Notes: generated from the sequence alone by a model not told the origin. DNA of 64,000 nucleotides from Conchocele bisecta (GCA_029237695.1 JAQRGA010000042.1:930001-994000), one strand, 5' to 3'; shown: positions 37,129-46,224, counted from the first letter of the stretch. Numbers and translations: made by a program.

Positions 37129-38458
37129 TTTTCTCCCCATCAAAACTATTAATATTGAAACATTTATCGTCACGCCCATTAATTATATCAGGCGAGTGGG
37201 TTGCCATAATCAGTTGAGTATCACTATCATCAATTACATTTTTAATAGATGAAATAAATTTTATCTGCCAATTTAAATGTAGAGATAATTCCGGCTCATC
37301 AATTATAAAAATATTACTTTTTTTCCTGAATTTATTAAAAAATATATGAGTAAATATTATTATTAGCTGTCTTTCTCCTGATGATAGAGTACTGATAGGG
37401 TTTGTTATATTATTTGGAATTTTAACTGAAAGTTCTCCTACCGGATCAATATCTATTTTTTTATTTGAATCTTTAAAAAATAGATTTAAAATATTTATAT
37501 AGTTATCTATTGATGAAAAGAGTTTCTTGTTTTTAGTATTTTCTTCATTGACAACTTGCACTATTTTAGAAAATTTATCTATTTGAGCTTTATTAACCAG
37601 CCATTCAATAGATATTTTTGGATCCTTATTATCTTTGATATTATTAAATAGTTTTTGAAACTTGCTAAAAAAGAGATCCAGTTTTTCTTGTAGGCTATGA
37701 TTTTCAATTCCAATCTTCTTAAGAGCACCTTCTATTTCAGGTTTTTTATCAAAAAGAGCCTTCTCATCTTGGTAACTTTTATCTCTATCTAAATCAATTT
37801 TATCCAGAGAAGTAAACTCAAAGGCTGAAAGTAAAATTTGATCTCTTAATTTTAATGATAATTTTTTTTCAATAAACCTTAATTTTTTATAATAATCTCG
37901 GACAATATGTTTTGACTCATTTAAACTATCCTCTAAAGAAGCTGAAAAAATTTTGTTGGAAGTATCTTTTATTCTTTTTTTTGAAAAGTATCTTCCCAGG
38001 TAGCTTAAATCTTCAATTCTTTCTCGCGGCTCCTTACTACTTCTATCCGCTCCAAGAAAAAATGGTGAAGGAATTTCTTCAATAAAATTAATTATCTTCT
38101 GCTGGTCGGGATTAAGTGATGAGCTGCTAAGCGAATTATTTATATCATCAAAAGAAGCCAATTCGAGTTTTAATACTTCTTCGAAATATTTTGGTACAGA
38201 TAATTTTAAATATTCATCATCTTTTTCACACAATATTTCATATATTTTTTTATCCATTTCAAATTCTAAACTTATTTTAGAAAATGGTATTAATGCAAGA
38301 TCTTTCCATGACGGAGTTAATAATGAATAAAGTAATCGTATAACTGTTGTCTTACCGGTACCATTGCATCCGATTAAAAATGTTAAATCATTGTTAAAAT
38401 CGATTTCAAAATTTAAGAATTTATACACATTGTGAGCAGTAAATTTTTTTAATTTCAT
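37121..38458 (-). CDS. AAA/ABC-type ATPase, AriA-like (PARIS-type defence)
   Basis: A 445-residue SMC/OLD-like ATPase: N-terminal MKLKKFTAHNVYKFLNFEIDF, Walker A GCNGTGKTT near 30, signature LSSGERQLII near 363, Walker B FIIDEPELSLH near 388, and THSPDII H-loop near 423. The middle is helical and charged. The downstream gene encodes DUF4435. ATPase plus DUF4435 is the two-gene layout of PARIS (AriA/AriB), an abortive-infection system triggered by phage anti-restriction proteins; the adjacent restriction-modification genes fit that context. It could also be another DUF4435-linked ATPase system. Confidence 0.72.
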   Translation of the reverse strand: MKLKKFTAHNVYKFLNFEIDFNNDLTFLIGCNGTGKTTVIRLLYSLLTPSWKDLALIPFSKISLEFEMDKKIYEILCEKDDEYLKLSVPKYFEEVLKLELASFDDINNSLSSSSLNPDQQKIINFIEEIPSPFFLGADRSSKEPRERIEDLSYLGRYFSKKRIKDTSNKIFSASLEDSLNESKHIVRDYYKKLRFIEKKLSLKLRDQILLSAFEFTSLDKIDLDRDKSYQDEKALFDKKPEIEGALKKIGIENHSLQEKLDLFFSKFQKLFNNIKDNKDPKISIEWLVNKAQIDKFSKIVQVVNEENTKNKKLFSSIDNYINILNLFFKDSNKKIDIDPVGELSVKIPNNITNPISTLSSGERQLIIIFTHIFFNKFRKKSNIFIIDEPELSLHLNWQIKFISSIKNVIDDSDTQLIMATHSPDIINGRDDKCFNINSFDGEKNA

Positions 38459-38633
38459 ATACCTTATCCTTAATTCATAAATTATATATAGTATATTTTA
38501 TAAAGTAGTTTGAGTTTATTTACAGATTCACTTAATTATTATGATAAAGTAGTTTTATTATAAATCAATATGGATTAATTTTTATATAATGTTAGCAATA
38601 GAATTTTATGGTGTCTATGGTGATATTATAACT

Positions 38634-38810
38634 ATGAGTAAATATGAAGATTATAATTGGACAAAATCAAAAGCTATATTTGATATGCTAAATATGCTAC
38701 AAGTAGCAATAAAAGATAATAGACCAATTATAACAAATCGTGCAAAATTTATGCATATTGCAATATGGCTTACATTAGTTTTTATAATATTTTTTGATAA
38801 AATTAGATAA
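38634..38810 (+). CDS. Small putative membrane protein, unknown
   Basis: A 58-residue frame (73 if the ATG at 38589 is used). MSKYEDYNWTKSKAIFDML leads to a C-terminal hydrophobic segment HIAIWLTLVFIIFF. It lies 14 bases before the methyltransferase gene on the same strand, in the position where restriction-modification systems sometimes carry a control protein, but there is no helix-turn-helix. Its coding status is uncertain; codon use is as A+T-rich as its neighbours. Confidence 0.4.
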   Translation: MSKYEDYNWTKSKAIFDMLNMLQVAIKDNRPIITNRAKFMHIAIWLTLVFIIFFDKIR

Positions 38811-38824
38811 AAAGTTGGTTTAAA

Positions 38825-39811
38825 ATGAAAAATATTAAATTTATGGATTTTTGTGCCGGAATCGGTGGTGGTAGAATTGGACTTGAAAACTTAGGTATGT
38901 CATGTCTTGGTTTTAGTGAAATTGATAAAGACGCAGAGATAACATATAAACATTTTTTTGGTGAAAATGAAAAAAATTATGGTGATTTAATGAAAATTAA
39001 TCCTGATGATTTACCAGATTTTGATTTTATGGTTGGTGGGTTTCCATGTCAAACATTTTCTATTATTGGTACTAGATGTGGATTAGAAGATGAAGAACGG
39101 GGACAAGTTATTTATGGTTTAGTAAAAATACTAAAAGCTAAAAATATAAAATATTTTATTTTAGAAAATGTAAAAGGTTTAATCAACCATGATAAAGGTA
39201 ATACATTAAAAACTGTTTTAAAACTATTAGATAATGCAGGATATAAAGTATATCATGAAAATTTAAATAGCTTAAATTTTGGTGTACCGCAAATGAGAGA
39301 AAGAGTCTACTTTGTAGGAATACAAAAAGATTTGATTGATGATAATTTTAAATATAAATTTCCAAAGAAATATAGTGGAGATAATAAATATTTACAAGAT
39401 TGTTTAATTGATAATGAAGAATTAACTTTTGATAATAAATTATCTTCATATCAAACTTTTTTAAAATATTTAAATAATAAATATAATAAAGATAAATACA
39501 AAATAAATAACCTTTTATTAAAAGACTATACAGTAATAGATACAAGACAATCTGATTTAAGAATTTATTATGAAAAAACTCCTACATTAAGAAGAGGACG
39601 ACATGGAATTTTGTATGTTAAAAATGGAAGATTTAAAAAATTATCAGGGTATGAAGCCTTATTATTACAAAATTTTCCAAAAAGATATGCTAATAAGGTT
39701 AAAGGCAAAATATCAAATTCTAAACTTTTACAGCAATCAGGTAATGCAATGACATCAACTGTAATAGAAGAGTTAAGTAAGAATTTAATGAAATCAGTAG
39801 GAGTATTATAA
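38825..39811 (+). CDS. DNA (cytosine-5-) methyltransferase, HinP1I-type
   Basis: C5-cytosine methyltransferase, 328 residues, of a type II restriction-modification pair. Conserved motifs in order: I FMDFCAGIGGGRIGLE; IV catalytic GGFPCQTFS near 76; VI FILENVKGL near 113; VIII QMRERVYFVGI near 156; a variable target-recognition region about 190-270 with IDTRQSDLRIY and TPTLRRGRHG; and IX/X LQQSGNAMTSTVIEEL. Because its partner is HinP1I-like, the predicted target is GCGC. The TAA stop shares its last A with the ATG of the endonuclease gene. Confidence 0.92.
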   Translation: MKNIKFMDFCAGIGGGRIGLENLGMSCLGFSEIDKDAEITYKHFFGENEKNYGDLMKINPDDLPDFDFMVGGFPCQTFSIIGTRCGLEDEERGQVIYGLVKILKAKNIKYFILENVKGLINHDKGNTLKTVLKLLDNAGYKVYHENLNSLNFGVPQMRERVYFVGIQKDLIDDNFKYKFPKKYSGDNKYLQDCLIDNEELTFDNKLSSYQTFLKYLNNKYNKDKYKINNLLLKDYTVIDTRQSDLRIYYEKTPTLRRGRHGILYVKNGRFKKLSGYEALLLQNFPKRYANKVKGKISNSKLLQQSGNAMTSTVIEELSKNLMKSVGVL

Positions 39812-40593
39812 TGACAGACAAAGAAATATTAATAAATAGAGGTTCAACAACTGCTAAAAATGGTTTTAAAAATGAAGACTTTACAATAGTAGAATTTAAC
39901 AACTGGAAAGATAGTGAACTTGCTCAACTTTGGTTAAAAGCAATGGATTATGATTTAACAGATATTGAGAGCGTACAAGCTACAAAAGTTAAAGGCTCGT
40001 TTAAAGCTGATATACAGGTAGAAATAAAAATAGAGATAAAATTAAAAAGTTTAACAGATATTCAAAACTTACAGGTAAAATTAGTATCAAATCCAAAAGG
40101 ATTTAATCAAATTGATAAAAGATGGTTAAAAAATTATAACGAACTTTGGGATATTTCAAGTGATGTATATGAATTATTGCAATACTTTACAGGAGAAAAA
40201 TCTCCAAAGATTGATAATCCAAGAGATCCAAGAAGAATTTTTGCTGATGAATTAACAGAAAATGAACAACAAATCTTATTAAAGTTTTTTAATGATAATA
40301 AAACATTAATTGTAAATGACGTTTTAAAAGGTAGAGGTAAATTTTCTGCTGAATGGATGTTAGTAATTCTAAAATTACAAAATACAAATACTATTGATTG
40401 GGCATTAGAGCCAATTAATAAAGTATTAAATCACTTTGGAAATGGTGAAATATTTATAACACCAAGAGGAAGTTTTAAAATTGGAAATATAACTATTCAA
40501 AGAAAAGGTGGAGATAATGGAAGAGAAACAGCCAATATGCTACAATTTAAGATAAATCCAGCTGAATTGATAGACAAAATATCTAACAAATAA
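39811..40593 (+). CDS. Type II restriction endonuclease, HinP1I-like
   Basis: A 260-residue enzyme that closely follows the HinP1I family as I recall it: the N-terminal STTAKNGFKNEDF segment, EFNNWKDSELAQLWLKAMDYDL (about 29-50), LQVKLVSNPKGFNQIDKRWL near 88, and the C-terminal TIQRKGGDNGRETANMLQFKI, nearly invariant in this family. HinP1I cuts G^CGC. Start and stop overlap with the methyltransferase gene (TAATG), so translation of the endonuclease is coupled to that of the protective methylase. A+T-rich codon use (many TTA and AAA) fits the host. Confidence 0.88.
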   Translation: MTDKEILINRGSTTAKNGFKNEDFTIVEFNNWKDSELAQLWLKAMDYDLTDIESVQATKVKGSFKADIQVEIKIEIKLKSLTDIQNLQVKLVSNPKGFNQIDKRWLKNYNELWDISSDVYELLQYFTGEKSPKIDNPRDPRRIFADELTENEQQILLKFFNDNKTLIVNDVLKGRGKFSAEWMLVILKLQNTNTIDWALEPINKVLNHFGNGEIFITPRGSFKIGNITIQRKGGDNGRETANMLQFKINPAELIDKISNK

Positions 40594-40774
40594 TAGAAAT
40601 CAGACAAGGCTATACTACGAAAATATCAAACTTTTACTGAGTTATATTGCCTTGTTGCTTAACTCAGGCGTTAGATTAAGGAAAATAAATGAATTTATTT
40701 CTAAGACTTGGCATTGTGGCATTCTTAATTTTAATATTTAATACCTATTCATTATTACTTATGCATTTATATGT

Positions 40775-40944
40775 ATATCAGATTAAGGAGAAGGGGGGAT
40801 TTATAATTAAAGTGTTACCGGAAAAAGAATATTTACATAAAAAAGGTAAAATTTATTATTATCGTTATATGATTAAAGGTAAAATATAAAGATACTTTAT
40901 TAAAAGTAACTAATGAAGAAGAGGCTTTAAAAATTATAAAAATT
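40775..40944 (+). pseudogene. Integrase N-terminal remnant
   Basis: LHKKGKIYYYRYMIKGKI, then a stop; one frame away it continues KDTLLKVTNEEEALKI. Together these fit the N-terminal arm domain of a tyrosine integrase (pattern Y-KKGxxYYxR-xxxGKxxxxSLxTxNxxEAL). Nothing of the catalytic domain is left. It immediately precedes the IS200-like scrap, so both are probably leftovers of the element that delivered the restriction-modification genes. The recognition rests on this short motif only. Confidence 0.45.
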
Positions 40945-40948
40945 CAGT

Positions 40949-41163
40949 GTCCAAAGTTGTGGGCTTTATAAAAGGTAAAAGTGCCATATATATTGCAGGA
41001 ATTTATATGAAGGCATAAAATGGATTATGGATATTAGAATTTTTGGTCTCGCGGTTACTCTGTAAGCAGAGTTGGCAGAGATGCAGGAACAGTTAAAAAT
41101 TATATAAAAATTCAAGAAGAACAGAAAAAGAAGTTAGCTCGGGGTTATTTGTTCAATCCGTGA
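40949..41163 (+). pseudogene. IS200/IS605-type TnpA C-terminal remnant
   Basis: Reads SKVVGFIKGKSAIYIAGIYMKA, stop, then in another frame NFWSRGYSVSRVGRDAGTVKNYIKIQEEQ and ends at TGA 41161. This is the C-terminal half of a Y1 transposase (GFxKGKSAI, FWxRGYxVSxVGRxxxxVxxYIxxQ), with the catalytic-type Tyr still present in NYIKIQ. The N-terminal half is missing and the frame is broken, so it is inactive. Confidence 0.7.
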
Positions 41164-41335
41164 CCTGAAATATTAATTTAATAATATAATCTATTTGGGG
41201 GATTTACACTTTCAACCCTTAAGATCTAGCAGAGGTATTGACTGCTTTTCTTTAAATTTAAAGAATATTTTATATATATGTCGTAAAATTATAATTTTTC
41301 ATTTTTTGTTATTTATCAAAGGAGAAAACTTGCAG

Positions 41336-42694
41336 ATGTCTATCAACACCAACCTGCCTGCAGCTTGTAAAGAGTTCGAAAATTACCTAAATAAACTTTT
41401 CCATATTTCAAATGAAGATATTAAAATGCTGATTAAAGATTTTCATTCAGAAATGAAAAAAGGTTTATCTGGTCATGAAAGCTCATTAAAAATGATTCCT
41501 GCTTTTGTAGATAGACCCAAAGGTAGTGAAAAAGGTAAATTTATTGCATTAGATTTAGGCGGTACAAACTTTAGAGTACTTGAAGTTGAACTTGATGGTA
41601 AAGGTAATTCATCTATACATGCTGTTAGTAAATTCGTAATAGCAAAGAATGCGATGCAGGGATCAGCGGAGCAATTATTTGACTTTATTGCTGATTCAAT
41701 CAAGCTATTTATGCTGGAGAACGGTATTAGCTATGATAAAAAGATAGAGCTGGCATTTACTTTCTCATTTCCTGTAGAACAGAGAAATATTGCTGCAGGT
41801 ACATTGATTGTCTGGACAAAAGGATTTACTGCCGGAGGTGTTGTTGGTAAAGATGTAGTTATCATCCTAAATGAAGCACTAAAGCACAAAGGTGTTTCTA
41901 ATGTTCATGTTGCTGCTCTAGTTAATGATACAGTAGGCACACTTGCAGCTAAAAGTTATACTAATAAATCATGTGATATTGGTGTGATTTTAGGTACAGG
42001 TACAAATGCATGCTATCCTGAAAAAATGTCAAATATTATAAAATGGTGTGGTATTTCTAAAGAAGAAAATATGATTATAAATATGGAATGGGGTAATTTT
42101 GATAAACTCCCAATAACTATTTACGATAAAGAAATTGATAAAGTATCATCTAATACCGGTAGACAGCACCTTGAAAAACTTGTTTCAGGTATGTACCTAG
42201 GGGAAATCTTACGCAGGGTCGTCAATGATTTAATAAAGAGAGATCTTATTTTTAAAGATTTTGGAATAAATATTTTTAAAAAACCTTATAAATTTTTGAC
42301 TAAGTATATGTCTTTAATTGAGAGTGATAATTCAGATAATTTAGAAAAAATAGAACATTTTCTAGTTGAACATGGAATTGTTAATATTAACCTGTATTCT
42401 AAATTTTTTTTAAAAAGATTATGTAATCTTGTATCTATACGTTCTGCAAGAATTTCAGCAGCAGCTATATCAGCTATTATTACATGGATGGATCCGGAAT
42501 TGAAGAAAAAACATACAGTAGGTATCGATGGTACACTATTTGAAAAATATCCGGGCTATAGAGGTATAATGGAAGAAGTTTTTGTCGAATTATTTCATAA
42601 AAATGCTAAAAAAATAGCATTAGAACCAGCTAAAGATGGTTCAGGAATAGGAGCTGCAATAATAGCTGCAGTCGCTACATCATCAGAAAAATAG
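41336..42694 (+). CDS. Eukaryote-type hexokinase
   Basis: Phosphorylates hexoses with ATP. About 452 residues from the ATG at 41336 (TTG at 41330 is an alternative; AAGGAG lies just upstream; a longer frame from 41195 has no such site). Two-lobed hexokinase features: FIALDLGGTNFRVLEVEL near 63, FTFSFPVEQRNIAAGTLIVWTKGF near 135, AALVNDTVGTLAAKSY near 182 with the catalytic Asp, ILGTGTNACYPE near 205, and the C-terminal DGSGIGAAIIAAV. This PF00349/PF03727 type is common in eukaryotes but patchy in bacteria. It is monocistronic. Confidence 0.88.
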   Translation: MSINTNLPAACKEFENYLNKLFHISNEDIKMLIKDFHSEMKKGLSGHESSLKMIPAFVDRPKGSEKGKFIALDLGGTNFRVLEVELDGKGNSSIHAVSKFVIAKNAMQGSAEQLFDFIADSIKLFMLENGISYDKKIELAFTFSFPVEQRNIAAGTLIVWTKGFTAGGVVGKDVVIILNEALKHKGVSNVHVAALVNDTVGTLAAKSYTNKSCDIGVILGTGTNACYPEKMSNIIKWCGISKEENMIINMEWGNFDKLPITIYDKEIDKVSSNTGRQHLEKLVSGMYLGEILRRVVNDLIKRDLIFKDFGINIFKKPYKFLTKYMSLIESDNSDNLEKIEHFLVEHGIVNINLYSKFFLKRLCNLVSIRSARISAAAISAIITWMDPELKKKHTVGIDGTLFEKYPGYRGIMEEVFVELFHKNAKKIALEPAKDGSGIGAAIIAAVATSSEK

Positions 42695-43095
42695 TATTTA
42701 TTTCACTAATTATGATATACGACTAAATAAAGGATGGCTAGAATATGATAATATCAGGTAGAATATTGTTTTTTTACTTTGCTTTTAACAATAATTGCAA
42801 AGTTTATTAATGGCTCATTTCCTGTAGCTGAAAGATATATGAAAAAATAGAAAGACTAGACTATTTAGTTTAGTTTTAGATTTTTGGGCATGATTATTTT
42901 ACTATGGATTACTATATTAATCAGCAATGTATGCAATTAAGGGTGGGCTATTATTCTGCTGTTACAGGGATTTCCTGACGGCAATTTTGGTATTCAGCCT
43001 GCATCTATTCTATCTATATTCCCTTTATATTTTATTCTATATATTTAAAGGCGTGTAAACACACACATCAGGTATAATAATTTAAGAACTACACT
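42695..43095. other. Gap with a decayed membrane-protein-like frame
   Basis: Frames broken by stops read LTIIAKFINGSFPVAERYMKK and FLGMIILLWITILISNVCN, then GFPDGNFGIQPASILSIFPLYF. They look like the remains of a small membrane protein that I cannot name. No intact gene is present. Confidence 0.4.
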
Positions 43096-43109
43096 TTGTA
43101 TTTATATAT

Positions 43110-43135
43110 AAACTCCATTATTTTTAATGGAGTTT
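43110..43135. terminator. Hairpin before tadA (probable bidirectional terminator)
   Basis: Perfect 11-base arms AAACTCCATTA and TAATGGAGTTT around TTTT, with A/T-rich flanks. It lies 29 bases before the tadA start and would end transcription coming from the decayed gene upstream. It falls inside the longer alternative tadA frame, which argues against that upstream start. Confidence 0.6.
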
Positions 43136-43164
43136 ATTTAGTTAATAAATTAAAGTCGATAATT

Positions 43165-43650
43165 ATGGAATTAGATTTAATAAATTATAAGCTGGATGAA
43201 TATTATATGTCATTGGCTATAAAGCAGTCAATCGTTGCAGCAGGTGAAGGTGAAGTTCCTGTTGGTGCAATAGCTGTCCTTAATGGTGAAGTTATAGCAA
43301 GGACTCATAATCAAATAGAAATATTAAAAAATGCAACTGCTCATGCTGAAATTTTGGCACTAACCCGGGCATCGGGTTTTATTGGTAACTGGAGGCTGAA
43401 TGAAGTAACCTTATATGTTACAAAAGAACCATGTGCAATGTGTGCTGGTGCTATGGTAAACTGTAAACTAAAAAAAGTGGTCTTTGGAATGAAAGATCCA
43501 AAATACGGTGCAGCTGGAAGTACAAGCTTGGATGTTACTAATTTTTCAGGTTCATTACATTGCGTTGAGGTCGTCAGCGGTGTTATGGAACATGAATGTT
43601 TAAATATTTTTCAGGAATTTTTCAGAAAAATAAGGAATAGAAAAAGATAA
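43165..43650 (+). CDS. tadA: tRNA-specific adenosine deaminase
   Basis: Deaminates A34 to inosine in tRNA-Arg(ACG). The start at ATG 43165 gives 161 residues, close to the family norm; a frame open from 43096 would run through a perfect hairpin and is rejected. Zinc and catalytic residues are present: TAHAEILAL (HAE) near 58 and KEPCAMCAGAMV (PCxxC) near 89. EVPVGAIAVLNGEVIARTHN and GAAGSTSLDV are also typical. A zinc-ribbon gene follows 27 bases later. Confidence 0.9.
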   Translation: MELDLINYKLDEYYMSLAIKQSIVAAGEGEVPVGAIAVLNGEVIARTHNQIEILKNATAHAEILALTRASGFIGNWRLNEVTLYVTKEPCAMCAGAMVNCKLKKVVFGMKDPKYGAAGSTSLDVTNFSGSLHCVEVVSGVMEHECLNIFQEFFRKIRNRKR

Positions 43651-43677
43651 TTATGAATTATTAATTGGATCTGAAAT

Positions 43678-44118
43678 ATGAAAGTTGGTGAAGAAGTAAA
43701 TTGTCCACATTGCAGTCAGGATGTTTTTTTAGTAAAACAGGTAGTTATAGATGGATGGACAAAAGTAGGTGAAATACTTGTGTGTTCGATGTGCAGTAAA
43801 AAGATATTTGATATTAAGAAAAAGAAAGAACAGACAGAAAAAGATAATAAAGATTCATCAATTAATAAACTTGCAGTTTTTCTTGAAATAGAGAAGGAAA
43901 TAAAACCTGAATTGGAAGAGGAAGAAAAATATTTTTGCAGGGGCTGTATCCATTTTATTGTTCATCTTTTTTGGGATAGATGTTCATATTTTAATAAAAG
44001 TATTAATCCTATGGATGAGTGTAGTAATTTTATATTAAGAGATGGAAAATCAACTAATCTCAATGAATTTAAAAAATGTAAAACAAGCTTAATTAATACT
44101 AAAACTATGAAAAATTGA
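43678..44118 (+). CDS. Zinc-ribbon protein of unknown function
   Basis: A 146-residue hydrophilic protein. The N-terminal rubredoxin-like ribbon is CPHC near 9 and CSMC near 37. A second cysteine set, CRGC near 88, RCSYF near 103 and ECSNF near 114, may form another metal site. A lysine/glutamate-rich linker joins them. I do not recognise a family. It is downstream of tadA on the same strand, and a broken YkgJ-like frame follows directly after its stop. Confidence 0.6.
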   Translation: MKVGEEVNCPHCSQDVFLVKQVVIDGWTKVGEILVCSMCSKKIFDIKKKKEQTEKDNKDSSINKLAVFLEIEKEIKPELEEEEKYFCRGCIHFIVHLFWDRCSYFNKSINPMDECSNFILRDGKSTNLNEFKKCKTSLINTKTMKN

Positions 44119-44430
44119 TACTGTGGAAATAAAGGAATGTGTTCTAATGGAGAAAATGGTAATATTTAGATTACCCGTGATGAGATATTAAAATTTGCTG
44201 ACTTTATGAATATTCCTGTAAATCAACTTATTAAATTATATTTAATAAAAGTTGATAATAAATAGTCTGTTTTGGAATGAAATATTAATAAAAATGATTT
44301 ATGTTCAGTATATGATTGTAGGACTACACAGTGCAGAAGTTTTTCATTTTGGAAATGTTATAAAAATCGTGTAAACGAACTCAAAGAAAAGTGTCCTGTT
44401 ATTGAGCTTTTAGGAAGTATAAATAAATAA
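44119..44430 (+). pseudogene. YkgJ-family cysteine-cluster protein, broken by stops
   Basis: One continuous frame of 104 codons is interrupted only by TAG at 44167, TAG at 44263 and TGA at 44278. Between them it reads CGNKGMCSNGENG, ITRDEILKFADFMNIPVNQLIKLYL and CSVYDCRTTQCRSFSFWKC, and it ends KCPVIELLGSINK. This follows the zinc/iron-chelating YkgJ pattern (Cys pair, then T-x-x-E-I...F-x-x-Y, then C-x-I-Y-x-x-R-P-x-x-C-R-x-F-P-x-W). No start codon is clear. It shares the frame of the zinc-ribbon gene before it. Three nonsense changes and no indel point to recent loss. Confidence 0.75.
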
Positions 44431-44621
44431 CTTAAAGCTTTTACTTCATTCCATAGAAATTTTCTATAATATAAAACTATTCACATATTATTAATATACA
44501 GAAAGTTTTATTTCTTGAACATCACCACGATACATTGTAAAAACGGTTTGATAAAAAAGCCATATTATAAAAAATACAGCTATTAATAATAAAACTTAAT
44601 ATTTTGAATCTCTTATCAGAG

Positions 44622-45896
44622 CTATTTTTTATTTAATTTTTTCAAAATACCATTTGCTGCTTTGATTCCGCTAGCCCATGCACCTGTAATCCCCCGGGAA
44701 GTTCCTGCACCGTCACCTATTAAATAAACATCTTCTGTTACTGCAAAATTTTTATCTAAAAAAACCGGTTTATTGGCATACATTTTTATCTCAGGATAAT
44801 ACATTATTGTAGCAGGGTGTAAAAGTCCGGGTATAATGCTATCCAATAGCTTCATTGAAGACCAAATATTTCTCATTATTTTAGAAGGAACAGCTAAACT
44901 AAGATCTCCTGCACATGCCTGACAGGTAGGTTTAAAGTCATACAGATCATCATTAAATGTTTCCACTTTAGATCTTTTCCCTGATCTGAAATCACCAACA
45001 CGCTGCATTAATGGTTTTCCTCCGCCAATTTCATTTGCCAAACGTGCAAGATAAGTTGACATTTGCTGTCCACTTCTCACCGGTGCTTCAAGACCTATTG
45101 TTTTTAACATGGCAAAATTAACCAAACCGTTTTTCCCTCTATCTGAAGAAAGAGCATGACCATTTACCAATGAAAAATTATGATAGTTTTCTTTAGTTAC
45201 GAGGGCATACCCGGAATTAGTACAAAATGTTCTAACTTTATAGGGGAAATAAAATTTAGGATCATAATAATCTTTGACAATAGGATAGTTCTCTAATTTT
45301 GTTTCTATTCTAACACCGACATCTACTCTATTGTCAATGTATTCTACCCCAAGTTTATTCATAACAGTTTGGAGATAGGAAAAACCTTTTCTGCCGGGAG
45401 CAATAATTAGTTTATTAAATTCGACGGAAGTTCCGTTTGAAAGTATTACTGTTTTAGTTATAGGATTTATTTCTTCAGTAACTTCTGTTGAAAGTTTTAT
45501 TTCTACTCCCATAGTTTTTAATTTATCTAGAAGTCTGTTAATTAAAAATCTGCTTTTATCTGTACCGACATGAGACTGTCTTATATTAACTAATCTAGTG
45601 TTAACTTTTTTTGCCCGTTTTTGATATTTTTCCAGATTTTTTCTTTTTAGAAAAATTGGATCTAGATGCGCCTGTACTACATTTAGCAATCTGTCGGCTT
45701 CTTCATTATCCCAGTACTCTTCAGTGAAACCGATTGGGTATGTGTAGTTTTGTTTACAGTCATTTAGAAGTCCGCCTGAGCATATTTTTTCTTTCTCAAG
45801 TATCATCACTTTTAAGTTACTTCCATGTTCTATCAAATTAAAAGCAGCTCCAAGACCGGCAGGTCCAGATCCAATTATTATCACATCATATTTCAT
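44622..45896 (-). CDS. FAD-dependent dehydrogenase (COG2509-like)
   Basis: A 424-residue flavoprotein. The N-terminal Rossmann motif is VIIIGSGPAGLGAAFNLIEHG, with the FAD/NAD-linked EKEKICSGGLLND near 36. RVDVGVRIETKLENYP near 189 and the C-terminal VYLIGDGAGTSRGITGAWASGIKAA (second FAD motif) are typical of a group of uncharacterised bacterial FAD dehydrogenases (COG2509). A CxxC (CQAC) lies near 327. Substrate is unknown. It is monocistronic, with a divergent gap upstream. Confidence 0.8.
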   Translation of the reverse strand: MKYDVIIIGSGPAGLGAAFNLIEHGSNLKVMILEKEKICSGGLLNDCKQNYTYPIGFTEEYWDNEEADRLLNVVQAHLDPIFLKRKNLEKYQKRAKKVNTRLVNIRQSHVGTDKSRFLINRLLDKLKTMGVEIKLSTEVTEEINPITKTVILSNGTSVEFNKLIIAPGRKGFSYLQTVMNKLGVEYIDNRVDVGVRIETKLENYPIVKDYYDPKFYFPYKVRTFCTNSGYALVTKENYHNFSLVNGHALSSDRGKNGLVNFAMLKTIGLEAPVRSGQQMSTYLARLANEIGGGKPLMQRVGDFRSGKRSKVETFNDDLYDFKPTCQACAGDLSLAVPSKIMRNIWSSMKLLDSIIPGLLHPATIMYYPEIKMYANKPVFLDKNFAVTEDVYLIGDGAGTSRGITGAWASGIKAANGILKKLNKK

Positions 45897-46224
45897 TGTT
45901 TTAATTACCCGATGATTAGAGAAGTTATCGCACTTTGTGCAAATTATAAAGTTATTATGTTGAAAGTTGCAGGTTATTCCAACAACTTCAAAAACTTAAA
46001 TATTATAACTTAAAAGAGTACGTATTTTTATATGTTAACGAGTTTTAAGTAAATTTATATACTCTTTAATTATATTTTTATCTAAAAAAATTAACAAAAA
46101 ATTTAATATACCATGGTAGCTTAATTAATCAAATATTTTTCAGATTATACTTAATAAAAATAGTATATAATTTTCCGATGCTCTGCATCGAGGATTTCTA
46201 TTAAATTTTTTACTTAAGGATACC
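45897..46224. other. Gap without recognisable gene
   Basis: 328 A+T-rich bases. A small hairpin (CGATGC, TCT, GCATCG) at 46176-46190 lies just downstream of the FGGY kinase on its strand but has no clear T-run. Nothing else was recognised. Confidence 0.4.

Noticed and set aside
41195..41335. Longer N-terminus for hexokinase
   Set aside because: No ribosome binding site and no homology in the extra part; AAGGAG sits directly before 41330/41336.
43096..43164. Longer N-terminus for tadA
   Set aside because: It would translate through a perfect 11-bp hairpin and has no family similarity or ribosome binding site. The start at 43165 fits TadA length.
44116..44280. Selenocysteine readthrough of TGA in the zinc-ribbon/YkgJ frame
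   Set aside because: Two TAG codons interrupt the same frame and no SECIS-like hairpin was seen after the TGA codons.
46176..46190. Terminator after the FGGY kinase
   Set aside because: The six-base stem is short and no T-run follows on the minus strand.
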